NCBI GenBank assembly: GCA_963831235.1
Contig: CAWHPS010000033.1
Span: forward strand, 186,001-250,000
Reading direction: 5' to 3'
Length of the DNA stretch: 64,000 bases
DNA from: CAWHPS01 sp963831235
GTDB taxonomy: Bacteria; Fibrobacterota; OXYB2-FULL-49-7; JAEUSG01
Positions 18,270-27,487 of the stretch are shown here, in pieces. Position 1 is the stretch's first letter; each line of letters starts with the position of its first letter. A program made the position numbers and the translations under genes. The notes under the pieces are model-generated. The model had not been told where the DNA came from and searched no databases. It saw only the letters and a program-made list of their open reading frames with translations.

Positions 18270-18487
18270 ATTCGTCCTTCCGGGCTGAAGGGCCCGAACC
18301 CCATTAAAGAACAGAGTATCAGATGACAATAATTGTCATTCAAATTATTACCTGTTTATGATGAAACTATGACACTTTATTAGGTGCCAATAGTTATATT
18401 TTAAGCTCTTTTATCAAGCAAATAAGATTATAAAACTTGACAAATTCATATTTGTTAAATAATTGTTATTCAACTATCGGAGGTTTC

Positions 18488-20083
18488 ATGAGGAAAACTG
18501 TATTGTTAAGAGGATTGCAATTGCTGGCAACGGTTTTATTGCTCACCGGTTGCACGGAAAAAGGTCTTCCCAATTCACCTGTATCCAGTGAAATATCAGG
18601 GAATTTAGATCGATCTCAGGGGCTGGAGAATACATTGGATGCTGATGCATTCAGCCAGGCAATAATAATTTACCCGGATTCTGAAGCTTTAGCCCAGATC
18701 ATTAATCCAAAAGAGGATGAAGATTATTTCAAATTTCAGGCGGATTCAGGCCAGTTTTACGAGGCTGAAATCGCATCCTCTGGAGACACCCGTATTTATC
18801 TATATGGACCGGATACATCACGTGTCATAGCTTTTAACGATGATAATATAAAAGGGTATAATGCTTCAGTTTCATTCAGCTGCAAAAAAACAGGTTTTTA
18901 TTTTCTTAAAATAAGAACATATTCGCAAACAGACACCTTGTCATATACAATTAAGGTCAGCCACCCGCAAATGAATTGTGTGCCGGATATTTATGAACCT
19001 GATGATAACTGGGCCACTTTCATATCAACGGATGGGGCAGCTCAAATACATACAATTTATCCTAAAAATGATCAGGACATGGTTAAATTCATGGTAAGGG
19101 CAAAACATTCGTACTATGTAAAAATATCAAAAGCTGATACCAGCGCAAGTTTAAAAGTTGAAATTGATAATAATGATTATTCTGTTAAAGACTCAATCTT
19201 CACTATACTTAGACCTGATGAATCTGGTATTGTTTATATCTATATAAATTATTCGTATAGCTACAGCTCCTATCAAGACACCATTGTTAATAAATATGTA
19301 GGCCAATATCAGATTGAAGTAAAAGAATTACCAAGTGCGGAAGATGAATTTGAACCTGATAGTACTCCTGCGCTTGCTTCATTTCTTGATTCAAATGGCA
19401 CAAAAGCCCTTCATACCTTAACCGGAACTAATGCGCACCCTGACACGGATTATATCTATTTTGATGCTATAATCAGTTGCCCGGAAACATTATTCGTAAG
19501 TTCCATTTCAAATGCATATTTATACTATTCAGTAATGGACTCTATCTATAATCATATCGAAAGTAGTTCGCTTTATACCGGTACAGATACAATAATCATC
19601 CATCAAACAGGCCGTATTTATATTCGGGTCTATAATTACAATTATAGTTATAGTTATAATAATAGTGTTGCTGTGTATAATATCTGGCGTAAAAAAGGCG
19701 CAAGTCAAGTTGATGCCTATGAACCAGACAATACTCCGGAAAAGGCTTCCTTGTTGGATTCTGCCGGAACAAAGAGTTATCATACATTGGTTGGCATGAC
19801 AAGCCTTCAGGATACTGATTATGTTTATTTTAATGTAAACAAACAGGTCCCTGAAACACTTTATATTAGCAGCCTTGATGATGGTTATTTTAATTATGGT
19901 TCTATCAAATATACAGTACTGGATTCAAACCAGGTTTTTAAAAGCAGCGGCAGTATATATTATCCGGGAACAGATAGTCTGGTTATAAATACTTCAGGCC
20001 GAACTTATGTTAAAGTTTATAATGTAAGCAGTAGTTGGAATTATTTACCAAGTTATTCAATCTGGCGTAAGAGAGGAAATTAA
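18488..20083 (+). CDS. Lipoprotein with four PPC-like repeats
   Basis: The ATG at 18488 is chosen because GGAGG lies just upstream; the frame extends 17 codons further without a binding site. A lipoprotein signal ends in LLLTGC. Four bacterial pre-peptidase C-terminal (PPC)-like domains follow, three of them starting with EPD motifs (YEPDDN, FEPDST, YEPDNT) and each containing a DxDYxxF element (EDEDYFKF, DTDYIYF, DTDYVYF). PPC domains usually accompany secreted proteases. The next gene, 2 bases downstream, is a trypsin-like lipoprotein, so the two probably work together at the cell surface. Confidence 0.82.
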   Translation: MRKTVLLRGLQLLATVLLLTGCTEKGLPNSPVSSEISGNLDRSQGLENTLDADAFSQAIIIYPDSEALAQIINPKEDEDYFKFQADSGQFYEAEIASSGDTRIYLYGPDTSRVIAFNDDNIKGYNASVSFSCKKTGFYFLKIRTYSQTDTLSYTIKVSHPQMNCVPDIYEPDDNWATFISTDGAAQIHTIYPKNDQDMVKFMVRAKHSYYVKISKADTSASLKVEIDNNDYSVKDSIFTILRPDESGIVYIYINYSYSYSSYQDTIVNKYVGQYQIEVKELPSAEDEFEPDSTPALASFLDSNGTKALHTLTGTNAHPDTDYIYFDAIISCPETLFVSSISNAYLYYSVMDSIYNHIESSSLYTGTDTIIIHQTGRIYIRVYNYNYSYSYNNSVAVYNIWRKKGASQVDAYEPDNTPEKASLLDSAGTKSYHTLVGMTSLQDTDYVYFNVNKQVPETLYISSLDDGYFNYGSIKYTVLDSNQVFKSSGSIYYPGTDSLVINTSGRTYVKVYNVSSSWNYLPSYSIWRKRGN

Positions 20084-20085
20084 AT

Positions 20086-21519
20086 ATGAAAATCATTTTA
20101 TCAATACTGATTTCCGCAATAGCAATTCAGGTTTTATTCACAGGCTGCAGTACTAATGATGCAACAACAGGTCCAAAAGGAGATCCGTTGTCAGGGTCAT
20201 GGTCAGATAATGCTTTTTCAATCAAAAAAGCCACATACATGATAGGTTTCAAGAAATCCGACAACGAGGTGTTTATATTTGGTACTGGTTTTGCGGTTGA
20301 TCCTCATCATATCGCAACAAATGGTCATATTGCCCTTGGCGCCCCCTATGGCCTTGACTATTATCATTCATATTTCAAGGAGGATTTGAAATTTGTTGCT
20401 GTAAAATCAGGCACTCCAACCTCGTCGCCTGAATGTATTATACTGAATAAATATGTTGTTCACCAGGGTTTTAACGGGCTTTTTTCACCGGACTACTCTT
20501 TGTTTTACACAGATGAAGTATTGCCGGATCCTGTATCACTTGAGCCATTATCAATTCTCGAAAGTCTAACCGAAGGCACTCCAATAGCCACGCTCGGTTA
20601 TCCTGGAGAAATTGCATTCTATATGGGACGAACATATCCTGAACCGGTTTTTAAAGAGGGTACAATTTCAGCGCTCCATCCCTTTTCGTCAACAAATAAT
20701 TCTGAACCAAAATATATTGTTCAGCACAACTTTGATCTTACCGGCGGTACCAGCGGAAGCCCGATTTTTGATCAAACCGGTAAGGTGATTGCGATAAACA
20801 ACTCGGGCTGGACCGGGCTTAGTCTTGGTTTTGGGATTCGTATTGATCTTTTGGATTATTGTTTAAAGCAATCCTCGTATTCTTCAATTTATGATATTTC
20901 AATAAATGAGTTTTCCAACTGGTCACCGGTCTATTATTCAAATCCCTCTATAGATAAGATTGCAATCGGGGATTCCATCAGCAAAGTGGATTCAATTTAC
21001 GGCCTTAACAGGGAAAGTGTATTCGATTCAATGCCAGTAAAGATAGTCAGTTACACGGACGGATTTTCCTATAAGGTGGAAATGCTTTTCTATGAAGGAA
21101 GGGCGGAACGGTTTATTATTTCCAATTCACCCGGACAGGAAAGATTGAATAGGTTCAGAGAAACGAATTTTGGAACAGAGCTTACAATAGGTGCTGGACA
21201 TAATTCCATAGACATAGCATTCGGGCCATCCATATTCAAAGACACAATAAACGGTCTGATAATTCAGCATTATCCTGAATATGGCGTCTCGTTTGCATTC
21301 AAGGCCCCTGATGATGGTTTTTGCGACGCAATTATTTTATACCCGGGCAAATGGCTGGTTCCAATGTTGAATAAGATAACCGCAACAGAAATTGCTGATG
21401 CAAAACAGATTCTTAAAAAGAGCGCCGTACCGCGTTCGTTTAATGATGTACCACCATTCAGGATGGCTAAATATGGAATGAATTTGTTAAAATCGGATAT
21501 AAAGTATTTCAAAGAATAA
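20086..21519 (+). CDS. Trypsin-like serine protease lipoprotein
   Basis: A lipoprotein signal ends in LFTGC (Cys about residue 21). The chymotrypsin-fold core shows the catalytic His in IATNGHIALG, a candidate Asp in SPDYSLF, and the nucleophile in TGGTSGSPIF followed by VIAINNSG, a DegP/V8-like arrangement. The C-terminal ~180 residues are not assigned. AGAGGAAAT at the end of the upstream gene serves as ribosome binding site. Likely anchored in the outer membrane and co-expressed with the PPC lipoprotein. Confidence 0.83.
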   Translation: MKIILSILISAIAIQVLFTGCSTNDATTGPKGDPLSGSWSDNAFSIKKATYMIGFKKSDNEVFIFGTGFAVDPHHIATNGHIALGAPYGLDYYHSYFKEDLKFVAVKSGTPTSSPECIILNKYVVHQGFNGLFSPDYSLFYTDEVLPDPVSLEPLSILESLTEGTPIATLGYPGEIAFYMGRTYPEPVFKEGTISALHPFSSTNNSEPKYIVQHNFDLTGGTSGSPIFDQTGKVIAINNSGWTGLSLGFGIRIDLLDYCLKQSSYSSIYDISINEFSNWSPVYYSNPSIDKIAIGDSISKVDSIYGLNRESVFDSMPVKIVSYTDGFSYKVEMLFYEGRAERFIISNSPGQERLNRFRETNFGTELTIGAGHNSIDIAFGPSIFKDTINGLIIQHYPEYGVSFAFKAPDDGFCDAIILYPGKWLVPMLNKITATEIADAKQILKKSAVPRSFNDVPPFRMAKYGMNLLKSDIKYFKE

Positions 21520-21652
21520 TGCCGGAAGATATTCCAGATGAGTGGAAAAAAGAATAAGCTGTGTTGATTTCAACTTGTAATTGCAAAATAAAGAGCCGAT
21601 CTTAAATTCTGTTCAATGGCGTATGGTAAAGTGCCTCCTTGAGGCATTCTAC

Positions 21653-21937
21653 CTATATATGGTTCTGGCTTTTCGCCTTTTCCAGTGTTTCAAGCGTGGC
21701 TTTAACGGACGAATTCCCTGTGTTTAAAAGCACTACGCGCCCAGGAAACCGTATCATTAGGGGCGACAGGAATTCATCTGCCCAGGAGGGAGCAAGCACC
21801 ATGACCCCTGAAAAGTCTATTTCAATGACCTCCGCCTCTTTGTTTCCTTTCAGCATGGGCTGAAGGGCAAGGTAGGCTTCCTTGCCCGAAGGTCGTGAAA
21901 CAAGAATGGTCCCGAATTTCTCAAGAAGGATTTTCAT
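21653..21937 (-). CDS. STAS-like DUF4325 protein
   Basis: About 94 residues from the ATG at 21937, preceded by a strong GGGAGGGG. IEIDFSGVMVLAPSWADEFL matches the STAS-like DUF4325 fold, with Ser or Asp positions typical of anti-sigma-antagonist-like switches. It overlaps the upstream ATPase gene by 4 bases (ATGA). The neighbour has a GHKL ATPase domain, so the pair resembles an anti-sigma kinase/antagonist module; the target is unknown. Confidence 0.8.
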   Translation of the reverse strand: MKILLEKFGTILVSRPSGKEAYLALQPMLKGNKEAEVIEIDFSGVMVLAPSWADEFLSPLMIRFPGRVVLLNTGNSSVKATLETLEKAKSQNHI

Positions 21938-22698
21938 GGTCCCCTCCCGGAAAAAGAAAGAATAGCCAAACATCCATGAACTGTAGCATCCGATTTTTTG
22001 ACAATCACTACCGGATGTTCTTGGTCCAGGTTCAAGATGGCATGCCCTGAATAAAATTGCAATGAAAATGGATTTGCAACGACAACATCCTTTACAAACT
22101 TCAATCCATTACCTCTGTTTTCCGGCGCACGGCCTGATACATACTGAGTAAATGCCACATGCAATGCTTCCTCATCATCTTTCAGGTCGGGCAAAACACC
22201 TTTCAGTGTTTTTAAAACCCCCTGCCCTCTATCTGCCAGGACTAAATGCTTTTTCCTTATATCATAACCGAATAATAAACCCGGCGTATCAGGCCAATTG
22301 CCAAGATTATGGTTAAAGGAATTATTGCCGATTTCCCCTGTTATGGCAACAACAAGAGGAAAAGATTCTTTTAACTCCGGAAACAGGTTCAATTCCATTG
22401 CAAAATTATCTAATCTGCCATTAAAAATATCGCTTGTTCTGCAATGCAAGGATGAAGATATTGGAAATCCTGATTCTGATGTCACCCACTTTTTTGCAAG
22501 ACTTATTAATTCAGATTCACCAACCGGATTACTTTTCTCGAGGAACATATCAATATCCTCTTTGCGGAAATAACGATTGCTTGTTGCCGAAGGTCTAAAA
22601 GATTTAAGTATGCCTTCCTGATCCCATCTTCTAATAGTATCAATTGAAACACCCAACTGTTTGGCTGTTTTACCAATGGAGAAAAGTCGTTGTTCCAT
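21934..22698 (-). CDS. MerR-type HTH fused to GHKL ATPase
   Basis: Residues 5-55 are a MerR/excisionase-like winged helix (GKTAKQLGVSIDTIRRWDQEG). Residues about 110-230 form a histidine-kinase-like ATPase with N-box GEIGNNSFNHN (122-131), G1 box ADRGQG (155-160) and G2 box NRGNGLKF (194-201). There is no His-containing dimerisation domain or membrane part, so it is not a normal sensor kinase. Upstream are two near-identical ATATATGTATAT direct repeats (22697-22735) that could be its binding sites. Coupled with the STAS-like gene by a 4-base overlap. Confidence 0.8.
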   Translation of the reverse strand: MEQRLFSIGKTAKQLGVSIDTIRRWDQEGILKSFRPSATSNRYFRKEDIDMFLEKSNPVGESELISLAKKWVTSESGFPISSSLHCRTSDIFNGRLDNFAMELNLFPELKESFPLVVAITGEIGNNSFNHNLGNWPDTPGLLFGYDIRKKHLVLADRGQGVLKTLKGVLPDLKDDEEALHVAFTQYVSGRAPENRGNGLKFVKDVVVANPFSLQFYSGHAILNLDQEHPVVIVKKSDATVHGCLAILSFSGRGP

Positions 22699-22931
22699 AT
22701 ATGTATATATCTAAGCAAATATATGTATATCTATCGATTAATATATGTTTTTCATTAAACAATATCAAGAAAAAACCAAATTGGACTGCTTACCGCAGTT
22801 CTTTTACACGATTACTGGAAAAAAAAATAAAGGCACCAAGTCGGTTATCCGCTTGCAATAAATGATCAGACAATTTTTACATACGGAAAATATTGAGGTG
22901 CTTGCTATTTTATACGTTAATGTATATCTTT

Positions 22932-22943
22932 ACGTATATACGT
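22932..22943. promoter_or_regulatory. Palindromic operator candidate for vapBC
   Basis: Perfect palindrome ACGTATATACGT about 17 bp upstream of the vapB start, with a TATACGTTA half-like copy about 20 bp further upstream. VapB-type antitoxins usually repress their own operon through such sites. Confidence 0.45.
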
Positions 22944-22959
22944 TATAAAGGAGTTTGAA

Positions 22960-23190
22960 GTGGTGACAAAAATATTCAGAAGCGGAAATTCTCTTGCAGT
23001 CCGTATTCCTGCCTCAATTCGTCTTGGCCGTGAGGGTACCGAGGTTGAGATAGAGCAACAGACAGGCGGCATTCGAATTAGGCCCGCAGCCCGAAGTTTG
23101 GGCAATGTCCTGGAACGATTTGCAGCATTTGATAAAGGGTTTATGAAGGAAGGCCGTGAAAGGGGTGCGGAGCCAGAGAGAAAATGGTGA
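22960..23190 (+). CDS. vapB: VapB/VagC-type antitoxin
   Basis: A 76-residue AbrB-like swapped-hairpin protein: TKIFRSGNSLAVRIPASIRL is the DNA-binding hairpin, and the C-terminal tail would neutralise the toxin. Two tandem GTG codons (22960, 22963) could start it; AAAGGAG is placed well for either. It overlaps vapC by 7 bases. Confidence 0.85.
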   Translation: MVTKIFRSGNSLAVRIPASIRLGREGTEVEIEQQTGGIRIRPAARSLGNVLERFAAFDKGFMKEGRERGAEPERKW

Positions 23191-23585
23191 AGTACCTTCT
23201 TGACACAAACATATGCATCCATTTGTTTAAGCATCAACCCCCCTCTGTTGCGCAGAAAATGGCAGACTTAAAAGTCGGTGATATTGTCATTTCCACCGTC
23301 ACATTGGCTGAATTGGAACATGGGGTAGAACGGGAACCCTCCCTATCGGCTGACCGCAGAAAAGCACTGGACAATCTTATAGAACTTATTCCTGTCCTTG
23401 ATTTTGACCGCAAGGCAGCACGTGCTTATGGCCGGCTTCGTGCACATGGAAAGCACCTCGGCCGTCACAGGTTCGATACGCTTATTGCCGCGCATGCGAT
23501 TTCATCCGGCGCAATATTGGTTACAAACAATACCGATGATTTCAAGAACATCAAAGGCTTGGAAATAGTAAACTGGATTGATTGA
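23184..23585 (+). CDS. vapC: VapC PIN-domain toxin ribonuclease
   Basis: A 133-residue PIN domain. The acidic metal-binding set is visible: D7 in YLLDTNI, E43 in LAELEHG, D98 in HRFDTLIAAHA, and D118-D119 in NNTDDF. All are intact, so the toxin should be an active RNase. It overlaps vapB by 7 bases, the usual operon layout. Confidence 0.9.
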   Translation: MVKYLLDTNICIHLFKHQPPSVAQKMADLKVGDIVISTVTLAELEHGVEREPSLSADRRKALDNLIELIPVLDFDRKAARAYGRLRAHGKHLGRHRFDTLIAAHAISSGAILVTNNTDDFKNIKGLEIVNWID

Positions 23586-23827
23586 CAGGGTATTTGTTTC
23601 AAAAAGATATAACCAGAACATAGCTTCGTAATCTATAAGCACACAATTTTAAATTTATTTATATCAGGTATCTTAAGCTTCCAATAATTTCTGCAAATTC
23701 TAAAATTATAATAACAAATTAGATACATACGATGGGTACATGACAGCTACTGTATACCCCCTACGCGGCATTTCTCAAGAAAACCCTGTTTGCCTCAGAG
23801 AGGAACAGCTTTCTCTTTTCCCAATAA

Positions 23828-24169
23828 GTGTCCCATCTATTGGTTGTCGATAATTCGGCGGCTAATACCTGGAACCTGGTATATGAACCATACACTTATC
23901 CCCATCCGCTGCAGAGTGTTGGTAGCGTACCTATTGAAACAATTACAGAAGGGAAAAGTGGTCAGACATTGGCTTTAAATCACGAGAATGCACCAATGCA
24001 TTTAAAGATATTTAATATTGAAGGCAGACTAGTGCATACCGCGACACTGAGACAAAAGCAGATAAATCAATTGGCGTATTCTGTAAGATTGCCGAATGGA
24101 TTGTATATTTTGCGGATAACAGACAGCAAAGGTACGCATCTTATTGTCAAACAAATTTTGATAAAGTAA
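23828..24169 (+). pseudogene. Remnant of a secreted beta-helix protein (tail only)
   Basis: The frame encodes NTWNLVYEPYTYPHPL, then an abrupt jump to a sorting-type C-terminal domain (KIFNIEGRLVHTATL, SVRLPNGLYILRI). Both blocks match the 12151-14547 protein (NTWTLQYTPYTYPHPL and KIYNIEGRLVQTTTL), but the Ig-like and jelly-roll parts between them and the whole beta-helix before them are absent. No signal peptide. It is a decayed relative or partial duplicate, directly 3' to 3' with queC. The 23586-23827 gap upstream holds nothing else recognised. Confidence 0.65.
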
Positions 24170-24170
24170 A

Positions 24171-24845
24171 CTACATTTTCCTTAAAAAGATAGGATCTTT
24201 AATCCCAGCGTCCCTGAATGAATTTGCGCGAAGTATGCATGCAGGACATTTCCCGCATGGGGGGAACCTGTTGTTATAACATGTGTGGCTCAATGTCAGG
24301 GCCTTAAATGCTCCCAAACGCTGTGCCATAAAAAGAGCTTCCGACTTTGTCTTGTGTATAAGCGGCGTGTAAATTGTAAAGCAAAAGTCCATACCAAGAG
24401 AGAGGGTTTTTTCAAGGGAGCGCATGGTCTTTTCCCTGCAATCCGGATAACCCGAATAATCCGCTTCACACACCCCTGTGACAAGGTTGCCGATTCCTTT
24501 TCCATAAGCAAATGCCGCTGCAAAGGTAAGGAAAATTATATTCCTGCCAGGTACAAAGGTATTCGGCAGGCCATGTGGACCTTTTTTTTGTTTCACCGGT
24601 AACTTGCCGGTAAGAGAGTTGTTGCCAATCATGTTGAATGTGTTGATTTTAAGGACCGAGAGAGGAACCTTGGCAAGTTTTGCTATGGCACGGGCGCTAT
24701 CAAGCTCTATTCGATGACGTTGTCCATAATCAAAGGTAAGTGCCGTAACGTTTTTGGCCCCAAATTTATTTAAGGCCCAAAAGAGGCAAATGGTTGAATC
24801 CTGGCCGCCTGAAAAAACTACAAGCACTTTTTTACTTTTCCTCAT
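24171..24845 (-). CDS. queC: 7-cyano-7-deazaguanine synthase
   Basis: Makes preQ0 from 7-carboxy-7-deazaguanine, ammonia and ATP, in the queuosine pathway. The PP-loop SGGQDST lies at residues 12-18. Near the C-terminus a Cys cluster (HTCYN, PPCGKCPACILR) forms the zinc site. It starts at the base where queE stops (TAATG), so translation is coupled. Confidence 0.95.
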   Translation of the reverse strand: MRKSKKVLVVFSGGQDSTICLFWALNKFGAKNVTALTFDYGQRHRIELDSARAIAKLAKVPLSVLKINTFNMIGNNSLTGKLPVKQKKGPHGLPNTFVPGRNIIFLTFAAAFAYGKGIGNLVTGVCEADYSGYPDCREKTMRSLEKTLSLGMDFCFTIYTPLIHKTKSEALFMAQRLGAFKALTLSHTCYNNRFPPCGKCPACILRANSFRDAGIKDPIFLRKM

Positions 24846-25489
24846 TATACTCCCCTGTTCTTTTTAGGCCAGATTATTTTGTGTAACTGGAGATTGAGTC
24901 TTACTTCCAGATTATCCCTGATAATCCATGATGCCAGTTTATCAGCCGGGTTTTTCTTATCAACCGGAGACATCAGCACTTTACATTTTTTTGTCAATGC
25001 ATATTTATTTATGACCTTTTTTGCAAATAGATAATCAACCCTGTTTGTGATAACGAATTTAACCTCATCCTTGTAATCAAGATGTCGTATATTATCATAT
25101 AAATTATATCCAGACATACCGCTGCCTGGAGTTTTGATGTCCATAATTTTTACAACATCAGGAGGCACTTGTGCTATGTCAATGGACCCGTTTGTTTCGA
25201 GGAGCACTTTGTAACCTTTGTTAATCAAAGCTTTCATGAGTAAAAGACTTTCTTCCTGGATAAGAGGCTCGCCCCCGGTTATCAAGGCCAGCTTGCATTT
25301 AAAACCGGACATTTTGTTTAGAATTGACTGGATTGACATGGCCTTTCCACCAGAACGCGCATAGAGGGTATCACAGTAAAGACAATTCAGATTGCAGCGT
25401 GAAAGTCTGATGATTATACATGGAAGACCCGAATATGATGATTCACCCTGAATGGTCTTGAATATCTCGGAAATAATTAGGGAAGTCAT
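24845..25489 (-). CDS. queE: 7-carboxy-7-deazaguanine synthase (radical SAM)
   Basis: Radical SAM enzyme that contracts the ring of carboxytetrahydropterin. The cluster motif C-x3-C-x2-C is at residues 32, 36 and 39 (RCNLNCLYCDT), preceded by the typical FKTIQGESSYSG start; TGGEPLIQ is the GGE motif. First gene of the queE-queC operon; queD and queF are not in the window. No preQ1 riboswitch was seen in the short upstream gap. Confidence 0.95.
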   Translation of the reverse strand: MTSLIISEIFKTIQGESSYSGLPCIIIRLSRCNLNCLYCDTLYARSGGKAMSIQSILNKMSGFKCKLALITGGEPLIQEESLLLMKALINKGYKVLLETNGSIDIAQVPPDVVKIMDIKTPGSGMSGYNLYDNIRHLDYKDEVKFVITNRVDYLFAKKVINKYALTKKCKVLMSPVDKKNPADKLASWIIRDNLEVRLNLQLHKIIWPKKNRGV

Positions 25490-25509
25490 TACTATTGATG
25501 GGCAGTGGT

Positions 25510-25710
25510 TTATGCGGCGTCCGGTTCTTCGTGCCCGTCAATTCTTTTCCGTTTGAGCCTGAGTCTTTTATTTGGCTCAAGTTCCCTCCAGGTGGCGCTG
25601 CAATCTCTGCACACATAGCGGTTGTTCCCTTTCAGGAACCGGACTATCTTTTTAAGGCCTTTGTCAAGAATCCGGATACGTTCACTTTTACAAGCCGGGC
25701 AGCAATGCAT
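25510..25710 (-). CDS. Small zinc-ribbon protein
   Basis: A 66-residue basic protein with two Cys pairs, CPAC (residues 4-7) and CRDC (34-37), 26 residues apart, a zinc-ribbon arrangement resembling transposase or transcription-factor fingers. GGAAAA precedes the ATG. It is 20 bases upstream of queE on the same strand and may share a transcript. Function unknown. Confidence 0.6.
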   Translation of the reverse strand: MHCCPACKSERIRILDKGLKKIVRFLKGNNRYVCRDCSATWRELEPNKRLRLKRKRIDGHEEPDAA

Positions 25711-25790
25711 ATTTTTTCCTTTTCTTGGTGCTTATAAAATAGATTATACTATCATAATTTGAGAAAAGGCAATTGAATTCTGTTATAATC

Positions 25791-26063
25791 ATGAAAGCAA
25801 TTAAAGGAACAGTTACTGGCCGAGTGCAGGGTGTCGGGTTTCGATATTTTGCCATTGATGCTGCTGATGAATCAGGATTGGCAGGATGGGTACGAAACCT
25901 GCCGGATGGCAATGTCGAATTCTTTGCCCAGGGTAATGAAAAGGAGCTTCAGAATTTCACAAATAAACTTAAAATAGGGCCACCGCTTTCCAGGGTTGAT
26001 AAACTTTTAATCAACACAATTGAGCCGGATATGGAACTTAGAGGTTTTGAAGCAAAATTCTGA
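25791..26063 (+). CDS. acyP: Acylphosphatase
   Basis: About 90 residues from ATG 25791, the family's usual length. The catalytic pieces are GRVQGVGFRYFA (Arg that binds the acyl phosphate) and GWVRNLPDG (the catalytic Asn). It hydrolyses acyl phosphates in the cytosol. A TATAAT sits immediately before the ATG, so the leader would be very short if that is the -10 box. Confidence 0.93.
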   Translation: MKAIKGTVTGRVQGVGFRYFAIDAADESGLAGWVRNLPDGNVEFFAQGNEKELQNFTNKLKIGPPLSRVDKLLINTIEPDMELRGFEAKF

Positions 26064-26106
26064 CCTGAAAATGGAATTTTAACATAAACATACGAAAGGA
26101 ATTATT

Positions 26107-26628
26107 ATGGATCTCAAGCAAAAAATCCGCACAGTAATGGATTTTCCTAAAAAGGGTATTGGCTTCAAGGACATTACAACCCTCCTATTGGACAAGGATG
26201 CGTTGAAAATTGCTATTGACAATATGGCTGAGCCGTTCAAGGACAAAGGTGTAACAAAAATTGTGGGCATTGAATCCCGCGGGTTTATTTTTGGTATGGC
26301 CATGGCTTATAAAATGCACCTGCCTTTTGTACCCATCCGCAAACCCGGTAAACTTCCAGCTGCAAAAGAGTCTGAATCTTATACACTTGAATATGGCACG
26401 GATACCATAGAAATCCATAAAGACGCCATATTGAAAGAGGATCGTGTTCTTCTTGTTGATGATCTTCTGGCAACCGGCGGAACAATGGCCGCGGCTAAAA
26501 GACTGGTGGAAAGGCTTGATGCGCGTGTTGCAGGCCTTGTCTTTTTAATAGAGCTTGACTTTTTAAAAGGAAGAGAAAAATTAAAAGACGTTCCAATTCA
26601 TTCTCTTGTTCATTACGATGGGGAATAG
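26107..26628 (+). CDS. apt: Adenine phosphoribosyltransferase
   Basis: Purine salvage: adenine plus PRPP to AMP. The start MDLKQKIRTVMDFPKKGIGF is typical of Apt, GIESRGFIFG binds substrate, and the PRPP loop VLLVDDLLATGGT is at residues 114-126. AAAGGA precedes the ATG. Adenine is also the by-product of the methylthioadenosine route that feeds mtnA. Confidence 0.95.
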   Translation: MDLKQKIRTVMDFPKKGIGFKDITTLLLDKDALKIAIDNMAEPFKDKGVTKIVGIESRGFIFGMAMAYKMHLPFVPIRKPGKLPAAKESESYTLEYGTDTIEIHKDAILKEDRVLLVDDLLATGGTMAAAKRLVERLDARVAGLVFLIELDFLKGREKLKDVPIHSLVHYDGE

Positions 26629-27487
26629 AACACTGCTTTTATTGATCCTTTTTCTTGCTTCCGCATCTTCAGGGCTTGTAAACAACTATCTGCCCGGTTC
26701 CATTGCACCCAACCGGGCGTGGTTTCCTTTACGTAATACGGATTACTCGCTGGCAAGGCGTATTGCAGATTCAATGCTTACTGTTTATACAATCAGTAGC
26801 AAGGTGACAAAAAACATTTCAGCTAACCGTTTGGAAGGATCAACAATTGTTGATCCTTCCGTGTGTGAGAATATTTCCGGCAACCGCATAGGAGAAACAG
26901 GAGAGGTGTTTCTAAGGGGTAAAAATATGGGAAAGGTCTCTCTTAAGGCCTTTCATCTTAACTGGTGTGATTTCTACGGTGCCCTTTTTGAAACAGAATA
27001 CGTGCCAGGCCAAAAATTCAAGATTAATGCTCTTTTTGCAGATGCCCTTCTTGTAAAAGGTCTTTTTACCTACAAAGTCCACCCTTTCAAGCTTGTGGAA
27101 TTGTCCAATGAAATTCCACTTATCAAATCTTATTTCCGGGATATGGATCCACAGCCTTTTGATTTTATTTCAAGCACAGATATTAAAATATTTGTATATC
27201 CTAATTTTTCTACCAGAAGGCTTGTTCTTGTTAATTTTGAGGCTGGCGAAGGGTTTTCACCTGGAGCTGTTTATCTGCTTGAAAAAAAAGGCAACTCATA
27301 CTTGACCCTTTCAAATTATTATTTGGGCGAAAAAGCTGAGATCCTTCAAATGCTTGTTGAAGATGGGGACAAGGATGCTTTGATCCATGCCGGTACTTTT
27401 GGAAGCGGTACGGAATATATCATCATTCATTATAATGGGAAAGAGTTTGAAGCAATCTTCAAGAAGAAAGAGGGAGACTTTCCGTAA
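26618..27487 (+). CDS. Exported protein of unknown function
   Basis: ATG 26618 overlaps the apt stop and opens a signal peptide (MGNRTLLLLILFLASASSG). The mature part, about 270 residues, shows no family I recognise; a stretch of VLVNFEAGEGF and YIIIHYNGKEF suggests beta structure. Its 3' end overlaps convergently with the glycosyltransferase gene at 27459 by 29 bases. Confidence 0.65.
   Translation: MGNRTLLLLILFLASASSGLVNNYLPGSIAPNRAWFPLRNTDYSLARRIADSMLTVYTISSKVTKNISANRLEGSTIVDPSVCENISGNRIGETGEVFLRGKNMGKVSLKAFHLNWCDFYGALFETEYVPGQKFKINALFADALLVKGLFTYKVHPFKLVELSNEIPLIKSYFRDMDPQPFDFISSTDIKIFVYPNFSTRRLVLVNFEAGEGFSPGAVYLLEKKGNSYLTLSNYYLGEKAEILQMLVEDGDKDALIHAGTFGSGTEYIIIHYNGKEFEAIFKKKEGDFP

Noticed and set aside
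25490..25509. A preQ1 riboswitch before queE
   Set aside because: The gap to the zinc-ribbon gene is only about 20 bases and shows no pseudoknot-forming sequence.
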